A stretch of 9,836 nucleotides of DNA from an uncultured Alistipes sp. GTDB taxonomy: Bacteria > Bacteroidota > Bacteroidia > Bacteroidales > Rikenellaceae. The notes beneath the pieces were generated by a model that made no database searches, was not told the origin of the DNA, and saw only the letters and a list, made by a program, of their open reading frames with translations. A program made the position numbers and the translations under genes. Position 1 is the first letter of the stretch. The number at the start of each line of letters is the position of its first letter. Below are positions 1 to 5,564 of this stretch, in pieces. The stretch lies in assembly GCA_900766655.1 (NCBI GenBank), contig CAAFWE010000057.1:1-9836 (forward strand), written 5' to 3'.

Positions 1-308
1 AGGAGAAGCCCTACGACCTCTTCTCGGCTCCTGTTTGGTATGCCGAGGGTATCAGAGTACTCAAGCAGATGTCGCGCTTGGGTATCGAGTTCGAGGTCTA
101 CAATCGCAAGATGGAGCTTTTGGACTATGCGCGTCGCAAAACTACTCAGAAGGTAAACCTCTACGAGAAGGTGCAAATTCCTGGTTATGAGGATGCCATA
201 CGTAAGATTAAGCGATTTATGGAGGATGAGGAGAACCTCAGTAAGTCGGCACAGAAGATTGTAAAGACTCGCCAGCAGGCAGCCGCACAGGAGGGCGGAA
301 AGAGATGA
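1..308 (+). CDS. atpD: V-type ATP synthase subunit D, 3' part (5' end outside window)
   Basis: This is the C-terminal ~101 residues of the central-stalk subunit D of a V/A-type ATPase, the coiled-coil rotor shaft that couples the catalytic A3B3 head to the membrane ring. The reading frame is open from base 3 with no start in view, so the gene enters from the left. Visible features are an aromatic/charged stretch (YDLFSAPVWYAEGI), then a basic helix with NRKMELLDYARRKTTQKVNLYEKVQIPGY. This resembles the conserved 'RRVNALE-V-IP' segment of the family, where the chain returns down the coiled coil. A charged helix (IRKIKRFMEDEE) and a K/R/Q-rich tail close the protein. The TGA stop overlaps the ATG of subunit I (ATGA at 305-308), which implies translational coupling. 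The identification rests on these motifs and on the I and K genes that follow. Confidence 0.88.
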   Translation, partial: EKPYDLFSAPVWYAEGIRVLKQMSRLGIEFEVYNRKMELLDYARRKTTQKVNLYEKVQIPGYEDAIRKIKRFMEDEENLSKSAQKIVKTRQQAAAQEGGKR

Positions 309-2161
309 TAGTCAAGATGATGAAATACAATATCGTGCTCTTCTCGGCAGAGCGTGAACGCTTCATTGAGCGTCTCGGCGAGTTGGGTATGGTCGATATC
401 ACCACTTCGGGCTGGGAACCTACCGAGACCGATCGTGAGCTCATCACAGCCATCGATAGCCGTGCCAAGACTCTCGAGGCTCTCGAGCTCTTCGCCACAA
501 GCGACGACTATGTTGCTGGTGCGGAGGCTATCCCTTCGGGCGAGGTCTACGAGAGGTATCTCGCTGCGCAGAGCGCGATTGCTGCAGCCAAGGGCGACAA
601 TGCTCGTCTGCAGAAGGTGCTCGAGGAGTGGTTGCCTTGGGGAGAGTTCGACTGCTCGACACTCGACAAGTTGACCGAGAGTGGGGTGGTGTTGCGCTAC
701 TTCACAACGCCTCGTTCGACCTTCGAGCGCAATCAGGCAGAGTGGAGTGAGGCCTTCACTATTGCTGTCGTAGGCGACGATGGTGCTACGGTGCGCTTTG
801 TTGTCATTGGCGATGGCTCGGAGGAGATTCTCATCGATGCTCAAGAGCTCAAGGCCCCTACGCAGAGCAATGCCGAGACCAAGGCTCAAATCGAGCAGAA
901 CGACGCTACGATTGCTGCCGAGTATGCGGTGATTAGTGCCGCTGCGGATGCTAAGGCAGAGATTGAGGCGGAGCTTACAATGCTCAAGCGAGCTATGCAG
1001 GATGTGCGTATCGAGGCTACTGCCGACAAGGCTGCCGAAGGTCTGCTCCTCGTTATGGAGGGTTGGGCCGAGAAGGAGACATCGGCCGAGGTGGACAAAC
1101 TCTTGAACGACTACCCAAGCGTGGTCTACATCAAGGAGGAGCCAACTCCCGAGGATGATACTCCGGTGAAGTTGAAGAACAACCGCTTTGCTCGTCTCTT
1201 CGAGATGATTGGTGGCTTGTACGCACTGCCAAAGTATGGCACCTTGGATATGACTCCGTTCTTCGCACCATTCTATATGCTCTTCTTCGCCATCTGTCTC
1301 AACGATGCTGGCTATGGCGCAATCTTGCTCGCTGCGGGTATTGCGTTGGCTCTCAAGGGTGGCAAGGGGTTGCGTCAGGCGGCCTACCTCACTATGGTGT
1401 GCGGTGGTGCGACAACCTTGTTCGGACTCTACACTGGCTCGCTCTTTGGCTTGAGCATACCTCAGTTGATGGGCTACGAGAATATGGCCGATTGCCCCAT
1501 TCCGTTCCTCGACTTCCAGGGTAAGTTCTTCACTTGGTCGTTGGCACTCGGTGTCTTCCAGATTCTGTTGGGTATGTTACTCGACATCGTCTTCAAGGCT
1601 CGTTGCTTCGGCATCACCACCGTATTTGGCAAACTCGGCTGGTTTATCGTGCTTCTCTCGGGCTGCCTTGCGGGTGGTCTGCAGATGCTCGATGAGAGCT
1701 GGGTTATCCCAGGCTTCACCACCTCGTCTATTGCGTTCTATGTCGCTATGGGTGTGGGCGTGTTGCTGATGTTGGTGCTCAACAATGTGAAACGCAACCC
1801 AGTGATGAATATCGCTTCGGGATTGTGGGATACCTATAATAATATAACGGGCTTGTTGAGCGATGTGCTCTCCTACATCCGACTCTTCGCTATCGGCTTG
1901 TCGGGTGGTGTGTTGGCGCAGGTCTTCAACTCGTTGGCTATGGGACTCACTGGCCTCGATGCGGGCATCGAGCACTTTGGCGTAGGCACCATATTCCAGA
2001 TTGTGGGTGCTACAGCCATCTTGCTTGTCGGACACGGTATCAACCTCTTTATGTCGTCGATTTCGTCGTTTGTGCATCCGATGCGTCTCACCTTTGTGGA
2101 GTTCTACAAGAATGCTGGTTTCGAGATGACAACCCGAGCCTTCGACCCAATCAAAAGATAG
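305..2161 (+). CDS. atpI: V-type ATP synthase subunit I (membrane stator, a-subunit homologue)
   Basis: A 618-residue protein, normal length for bacterial subunit I. It forms the ion half-channels and the peripheral-stalk anchor of the membrane sector. Residues ~1-290 are a cytoplasmic arm with helical, Ala/Glu/Lys-rich coiled-coil segments (about 84-108 and 185-235). From ~300 the family signature appears (GGLYALPKYGTLDMTPFFAP, then MLFFAICLNDAGYG), followed by about seven to eight membrane segments to residue ~590. The stretch LSYIRLFAIGLSGG contains Arg526, matching the essential arginine that meets the ring glutamate (Arg735 in yeast Vph1). Arg594 in HPMRLTFVEF matches the second conserved arginine (Arg799). 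The ATG at 305 overlaps the atpD stop and has AGGAGG at 289-294, 10 nt upstream. In-frame ATGs at 317 and 320 are possible alternative starts. A 51-nt A-rich spacer precedes atpK. Confidence 0.95.
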   Translation: MIVKMMKYNIVLFSAERERFIERLGELGMVDITTSGWEPTETDRELITAIDSRAKTLEALELFATSDDYVAGAEAIPSGEVYERYLAAQSAIAAAKGDNARLQKVLEEWLPWGEFDCSTLDKLTESGVVLRYFTTPRSTFERNQAEWSEAFTIAVVGDDGATVRFVVIGDGSEEILIDAQELKAPTQSNAETKAQIEQNDATIAAEYAVISAAADAKAEIEAELTMLKRAMQDVRIEATADKAAEGLLLVMEGWAEKETSAEVDKLLNDYPSVVYIKEEPTPEDDTPVKLKNNRFARLFEMIGGLYALPKYGTLDMTPFFAPFYMLFFAICLNDAGYGAILLAAGIALALKGGKGLRQAAYLTMVCGGATTLFGLYTGSLFGLSIPQLMGYENMADCPIPFLDFQGKFFTWSLALGVFQILLGMLLDIVFKARCFGITTVFGKLGWFIVLLSGCLAGGLQMLDESWVIPGFTTSSIAFYVAMGVGVLLMLVLNNVKRNPVMNIASGLWDTYNNITGLLSDVLSYIRLFAIGLSGGVLAQVFNSLAMGLTGLDAGIEHFGVGTIFQIVGATAILLVGHGINLFMSSISSFVHPMRLTFVEFYKNAGFEMTTRAFDPIKR

Positions 2162-2212
2162 AAAAACAACAAACAATATTTATTCACAAACTAATTAAAA
2201 CAAATTAAAATT

Positions 2213-2665
2213 ATGACTTCAGCTTTGATTTTGGCCTACCTCGGCGTAGTGTTGATGGTGGGTGTTGCAGGTATTGCTTCGGCAGTAGGTACCGCAATTT
2301 GCGGCCAGACCGCAGTGGGTGCAATGAAAAAGAACAATGGCGCATTCGGTAGCTATATGATTCTTTCGGCACTTCCAGGTTCGCAGGGCCTCTATGGTTT
2401 CGTCTGCTTCTTTATGGTGCAGGGCCTCTTGACAGCCGAGATCTCGATGTATCAGGCGGCTGCAGTATTTGGCGCAGGTCTCCTTGTAGGTATCGTAAAC
2501 CTCGCTGCAGCAATCTACCAGGCAAAGGTTTGTGCTAACGGTATCGCAGCAATCGGTAATGGCCACGATGTGATGGGTAAGACCCTCATCCTCGCAGCGT
2601 TCCCTGAGTTGTATGCTATCTTGACCGTAGCGGCAACCTTCCTTATCTCGAATGCAGTAGCATAA
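2213..2665 (+). CDS. atpK: V-type ATP synthase subunit K (16-kDa type proteolipid, probable Na+ site)
   Basis: A 150-residue, very hydrophobic protein with four membrane helices arranged as two fused hairpins, the duplicated proteolipid that forms the rotor ring. The second hairpin carries the ion-binding carboxylate Glu132 in AAFPELYAIL. The first hairpin has Gln58 (LPGSQGLYGF) where a duplicated carboxylate has been lost, as in other 16-kDa subunits. Compared with E. hirae NtpK (recalled residues Leu61, Thr64, Gln65, Gln110, Glu139), the equivalents at a constant offset of 7 are Leu54, Ser57, Gln58, Gln103 and Glu132. Na+ coupling is therefore plausible (inference). The leader 2162-2212 is A/T-rich without a Shine-Dalgarno, which is common in Bacteroidota. 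The last two codons and the stop lie inside a perfect palindrome (2657-2696). It is the last gene of the operon. Confidence 0.95.
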   Translation: MTSALILAYLGVVLMVGVAGIASAVGTAICGQTAVGAMKKNNGAFGSYMILSALPGSQGLYGFVCFFMVQGLLTAEISMYQAAAVFGAGLLVGIVNLAAAIYQAKVCANGIAAIGNGHDVMGKTLILAAFPELYAILTVAATFLISNAVA

Positions 2666-2696
2666 TTAAAAGGGCATGCCCTTTTAATTATGCTAC
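2657..2696 (+). terminator. Perfect 40-bp palindrome ending atpK, bidirectional terminator core
   Basis: Two 20-nt arms are exact reverse complements with no spacer (centre 2676/2677). The inner part, TTAAAAGGGCA/TGCCCTTTTAA, has the A-tract / GC-stem / T-tract layout of a bidirectional intrinsic terminator. The outer left arm is coding: GTA GCA TAA are the last two codons and stop of atpK, and the right arm repeats them inverted. It is followed at once by GGGTGTGTTACC. Confidence 0.8.
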
Positions 2697-2764
2697 GGGT
2701 GTGTTACCCACCCCCCTAAATCCCCCTCCTGTGAGGGGGACTTTTTTGCTTTACGCAAAAGTCC
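2697..2764 (+). repeat. Dispersed intergenic repeat, copy A (GGGTGTGTTACC + C-rich hairpin)
   Basis: It starts GGGTGTGTTACCCACCCCCC and continues through a CCCCCTC-CTGT-GAGGGGG hairpin. A second copy lies in inverted orientation at 7290-7351: the reverse complement there reads GGGTGTGTTACCTATCCCCC and then the same type of hairpin. Copy A is bracketed by a 12-bp direct repeat GTGTGTTACCCA at 2699-2710 and 2767-2778. An inner inverted repeat (GGACTTTT...AAAAGTCC, about 2738-2764) could form an alternative fold. Confidence 0.75.
2722..2747 (+). terminator. Rho-independent terminator after atpK
   Basis: A 7-bp stem CCCCCTC/GAGGGGG (2722-2728 and 2733-2739) with loop CTGT is followed by a run of six T (2742-2747). 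It points in the direction of the V-ATPase operon and would act as a second stop after the 40-bp palindrome. Confidence 0.75.
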
Positions 2765-2832
2765 AAGTGTGTTACCCATTTATGCAATAAGCCGCAAAAA
2801 AAAGCCAATCGCTAATGGCAAATGGCTAAAGG

Positions 2833-2874
2833 CTAAAAGAAAAAGAAGTTGATTCAACTTCTTTTTCTTTTTAG
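2833..2874 (-). terminator. Bidirectional terminator between atpK and trmB, overlapping the trmB stop
   Basis: The left arm is 2833-2852 and the right arm is 2854-2874, with a 1-nt centre. The inner 15 bp (AGAAAAAGAAGTTGA and its complement) pair perfectly, and the outer part pairs with a single extra base. A-rich and T-rich flanks allow termination in both directions. The trmB stop (TAA, complement of 2871-2873) is inside the stem. Just to the left, 2816-2838 contains small degenerate units of the type AATGGCA/AATGGCTA/AAGGCTA. Confidence 0.8.
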
Positions 2875-3632
2875 CGTCGTGTCACTTGCAAGGCTCGTTC
2901 AGCTTCGGCATCCTTCTCGAGGATGTCGTCGCCCTCCCAGTCGAACATCGGGAACTCCTTGCGGTCACCGAGCTGGAATCGGGTGTAGGTTATCGGCAGA
3001 CCTCGCTCGAGATACATCTGCTCGTAGGCGGTCTTTACGGACAACACCTCGTCGGCATAGCCCGAGCCATAGATGTCGTTGTTGGCCACCTCGCACACCA
3101 AGCCAAAGTGGTCAATCACAGCCTTGGTGTATTGGAAGAGGTGCTGCGAGTCGGTCTTGAGGTTAATCCAGCCATCCTTGGCAAGGAGCTTCGAGTAGTG
3201 CTCGAGGAATACGGGCGCAGTCAGACGCTTCTTGGCTCGCTTGGTGCGGAGTTGCGGGTCGGGGAAGGTAATCCATATCTCGTCGACCTCGCCCTCGGCA
3301 AAGAGCGATGTGATGAACTCGATGCGTGCACGCAAAAAGCCTACATTGCCCATCTTGCGCTCGGTGGCAGTCTTTGCACCGCGCCATATTCGTGCTCCCT
3401 TGATATCTACGCCAATGAAGTTCTTGTCGGGGTTGCGCTCGGCCAAGGCTACGGTATATTCGCCCTTGCCACAGCCCAGCTCGAGAACTATAGGGTTGTC
3501 GTTGTGGAAGAAATCTCTGCGCCAGTTACCCTTGAGAGGGTGGTCGGTGCGGAACATCTCCTCGAATGCCGGTTGTACGAAGCACTCGAAGGTTAGATTC
3601 TCTGCAAATTTGCGGAGTTTGTCTTTTCCCAT
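2871..3632 (-). CDS. trmB: tRNA (guanine-N7-)-methyltransferase
   Basis: A 253-residue SAM-dependent methyltransferase expected to make m7G46 in the tRNA variable loop. The Rossmann motif I is at residues 49-58 (VLELGCGKGE). The second strand with its acidic SAM ligand follows (FIGVDIKGARIWRGAK, 72-87). The TrmB hallmark EIWITFPDPQLRTKRAKKRL is at 118-137; the family has W-x-x-F-P-D-P-W-x-K-x-R-H-x-K-R-R, and here the usual Trp after DP is Gln and the usual His is Ala, a common Bacteroidota-like variation. The C-terminal family motif is TAYEQMYLERGLPITYTRF (201-219), after a KTDSQHLFQY element (159-168). ATG at 3632 is the clear start. It lies 9 nt after gldH and is the last gene of the leftward operon, ending in the 2833-2874 terminator. 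Confidence 0.95.
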   Translation of the reverse strand: MGKDKLRKFAENLTFECFVQPAFEEMFRTDHPLKGNWRRDFFHNDNPIVLELGCGKGEYTVALAERNPDKNFIGVDIKGARIWRGAKTATERKMGNVGFLRARIEFITSLFAEGEVDEIWITFPDPQLRTKRAKKRLTAPVFLEHYSKLLAKDGWINLKTDSQHLFQYTKAVIDHFGLVCEVANNDIYGSGYADEVLSVKTAYEQMYLERGLPITYTRFQLGDRKEFPMFDWEGDDILEKDAEAERALQVTRR

Positions 3633-3641
3633 ATCTATCTG

Positions 3642-4073
3642 CTATTCGGTTTTAAACTCTATGCCTATGGCAGCCATACCCCTCACCTCCACAAGCGGAT
3701 GGAACGAGAATGTGTAGCGGCCACATCTATTCAGTGTGACACCTCGACGGTAGGGCAGGCTCTCGGTTGTAGCCACCGCAAGGGCGGTAGACGGACGATG
3801 TAGCTCAAGCGTCACCACCTCCTCGTAGTGCAACGAGTCGGGCGTGGTGATGGCTATCTTGAGCGGTAGCTCCGATGCCTTGAATGTGTCGTTGTAGCGC
3901 AGGGCGATGTTGAGGTCACGCACCGCTAAGGTGTCGCGGTTGTCGTACTCGAGTGTCGCAGTCTCGCTCCAATGGTCGATATCTACACCCACCATCCTCG
4001 CTGGATCGGTGGTGCGACAACCCCATAGAGCCACTACGACTACGGATAACACTATGTGCGCTATGCGCCTCAT
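3642..4073 (-). CDS. gldH: GldH-like lipoprotein (gliding motility-associated family)
   Basis: A 143-residue probable lipoprotein. The N-terminus is a signal peptide: basic MRRIAH, a hydrophobic core (IVLSVVVVALWG) and a lipid-attachment cysteine at Cys19 in a slightly unusual lipobox (LWGC; Trp at -2). The mature part is mostly beta-rich, with HWSETATLEYDNRDTL, an LNIALRYND strand and a C-terminal GRYTFSFHPLVEVRGMAAIGIEF segment. These match the GldH pattern of a short beta-sandwich ending in a G-x-Y-x-F-x-x-x-H-x-M-type strand. Position next to a PSP1/RicT gene is the usual context for gldH in Bacteroidales. GldH is needed for gliding in Flavobacterium, but the family also occurs in non-gliding gut species, where its role is unclear. 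The name is based on family features and neighbourhood, not on a search. Confidence 0.75.
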   Translation of the reverse strand: MRRIAHIVLSVVVVALWGCRTTDPARMVGVDIDHWSETATLEYDNRDTLAVRDLNIALRYNDTFKASELPLKIAITTPDSLHYEEVVTLELHRPSTALAVATTESLPYRRGVTLNRCGRYTFSFHPLVEVRGMAAIGIEFKTE

Positions 4074-4079
4074 AACGAA

Positions 4080-5474
4080 CTATTCGGTTGGTTTGTTGTT
4101 CGACTTCTGAGGTCGGTTGTGGCGGTTGTGACGATTGCGACGGAAGTTGCGATTGCCCTCCTTGTTGCCCTCGTTGCCACTCTGCTGACCACCATTTGGC
4201 TGACCACCCTCGGATGCAGCCTTCGGCTCGCGAGGCTGATGCTCCTTCGGCTTCTGTTCGCGCTGCTCCTTTGGCTTCTGTTCGCGTGGCTGATGCTCCT
4301 TTGACTCCTTCTGCTCGCCATTGGTTGCCTCGGTAGATTCGCCCTGTGGACGGTTGCGATTCTTCTTCTTTTTGCGCTTCTTAGCCTTGTCGAAACGGGT
4401 GATGCTATCCTCCTCGGTGCGATATGTTGGCTCCTCGACTTGTGGCTCGAACTCCTCACCAAGGATAGAGTCCACCTTGCCTCCGTTGCGGTTTACAGCC
4501 AAAATCTCACGAACACGCGATACTGGTATGGTGATAAGATTCGACATAGACTCCTTGCTTGTCGAGAATGTCATCGTGTGGGCAAGGATGTCGCTCTTGA
4601 CGAGGAAATATTCGCCATCGATAGCCTGCAGTGGCTCACGCAAACGAGGCATCGAGCGACGGGCATCGGCATAGACATCGTACTCGTAGGTGAGGCAACA
4701 CTTCAACTTCGAGCACTGTCCAGCGAGCTTGAGTGGGTTGAGCGAGAGATCTTGCACGCGCGCAGCACCAGTGGTCACGCTCGAGAAGCTCGATACCCAC
4801 GATGCACAGCAGAGCTCACGACCACAAGCACCGATACCGCCAATGCGACCAGCCTCCTGACGAGCACCAATCTGCTTCATCTCGATGCGGATGTGGAACT
4901 GCTCGGCAAAGACCTTGATAAGCTCGCGGAAGTCGACACGACCATCGGCAATGTAGTAGAATATGGCCTTGATCTTGTCGCCCTGATACTCCACATCGCC
5001 AATCTTCATATCGAGTCCCATATCGGCAGCAATCTGTCGTGAGCGAATCATCGTCTCGTGCTCGAGAGCGATAGCCTCCTGCCACTTCTCGATGTCGTAG
5101 GGGCGTGCCTTGCGGTAGATCTTCTTGAACTCGCCATTCTGAGGGTTGAATCCGAGACGCTTCATCTGACGAGCCACCATATCGCCCGAGAGCGAGATGA
5201 TGCCGATGTCGTGACCAGGCGAAGCCTCCACCGCCACGATGTCGCCCACCTCGAGTGGCAAGTCGTTCACATTCTGGTAGAACGAGCGACGAGTATTCTT
5301 GAAGCGTACCTCGAATATGTTGGTAGGGAAGTTGTCGGGGTACTCCTCGAGCCAAGGCTCTTCGTGCAGACGGAAACAGCCACGCGCCTCCTTGGCCGAT
5401 GGCTCGCCCACCTCGTTCACACCAAAGGTGCAACCGCGTCCAACTTCGGGTTTGTCATATTTTGAATAGTCCAT
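4080..5474 (-). CDS. ricT: PSP1-domain protein, RicT/YaaT family, with long basic tail
   Basis: A 464-residue protein from the ATG at 5474. An in-frame TTG at 5483 would add only three residues and sits in an inverted repeat, so the ATG is preferred. The PSP1 core spans about residues 50-300. It contains FEVRFKNTRRSFYQNVNDLPLEVGDIVAVEASPGHDIG-type strands (written here only as a guide; residues ~54-90). The cysteine cluster is GACGRELCCASW (Cys217, 222, 223) followed by GQCSKLKCCLTYE (Cys254, 259, 260). In Bacillus subtilis, RicT with RicA and RicF binds Fe-S clusters through such cysteines and tunes RNase Y-dependent RNA processing; the partners in Bacteroidota are not known to me. From ~360 on, the chain is low-complexity: a lysine run (KAKKRKKKKNRNR), Q/K/E repeats with KEHQPRE twice, Gly/Asn/Gln, then an Arg/Asn/His tail. 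It is the first gene of ricT-gldH-trmB, with 6 nt to gldH. Confidence 0.9.
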   Translation of the reverse strand: MDYSKYDKPEVGRGCTFGVNEVGEPSAKEARGCFRLHEEPWLEEYPDNFPTNIFEVRFKNTRRSFYQNVNDLPLEVGDIVAVEASPGHDIGIISLSGDMVARQMKRLGFNPQNGEFKKIYRKARPYDIEKWQEAIALEHETMIRSRQIAADMGLDMKIGDVEYQGDKIKAIFYYIADGRVDFRELIKVFAEQFHIRIEMKQIGARQEAGRIGGIGACGRELCCASWVSSFSSVTTGAARVQDLSLNPLKLAGQCSKLKCCLTYEYDVYADARRSMPRLREPLQAIDGEYFLVKSDILAHTMTFSTSKESMSNLITIPVSRVREILAVNRNGGKVDSILGEEFEPQVEEPTYRTEEDSITRFDKAKKRKKKKNRNRPQGESTEATNGEQKESKEHQPREQKPKEQREQKPKEHQPREPKAASEGGQPNGGQQSGNEGNKEGNRNFRRNRHNRHNRPQKSNNKPTE

Positions 5475-5479
5475 ATCTT

Positions 5480-5498
5480 GCAAAATAGTATATTTTGC
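5480..5498 (-). promoter_or_regulatory. Inverted repeat in the ricT leader
   Basis: A perfect 8-bp inverted repeat, GCAAAATA-GTA-TATTTTGC, ends 5 nt before the ricT ATG. It lies between the predicted -7 box and the start codon. It could be an operator or a small leader hairpin affecting ribosome access. Confidence 0.4.
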
Positions 5499-5499
5499 G

Positions 5500-5530
5500 T
5501 AAAGATAAGAATAAAAACCGAAAACGAAAA
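5500..5530 (-). promoter_or_regulatory. Probable Bacteroidota-type promoter of ricT-gldH-trmB
   Basis: On the - strand, TATCTTTA (5500-5507) resembles the -7 consensus TAnnTTTG with one mismatch. TTTT lies 19 nt upstream (5527-5530) at the -33 position. The spacer is made of CGTTTTCGGTTTTT, similar to the spacer of the MATE promoter. Confidence 0.4.
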
Positions 5531-5546
5531 ACCGAAAGGGCGAAAA

Positions 5547-5564
5547 CTACGAAATTTTTCGTAG
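5547..5564 (-). terminator. Hairpin formed by the last codons of the MATE gene, followed by TTTT
   Basis: CTACGAAA-TT-TTTCGTAG is a perfect 8-bp inverted repeat that exactly covers the last five codons and the TAG stop. On the - strand it is followed by TTTT. The stem is A/T-rich, so termination would be weak. Confidence 0.4.

Noticed and set aside
2886..3596. + strand open frame (236 codons) opposite trmB
   Set aside because: trmB on the - strand carries complete SAM-binding and TrmB motifs, so this is an antisense shadow.
5481..5483. TTG as the ricT start
   Set aside because: An ATG three codons downstream is better placed, and the TTG is inside an inverted repeat in the leader.
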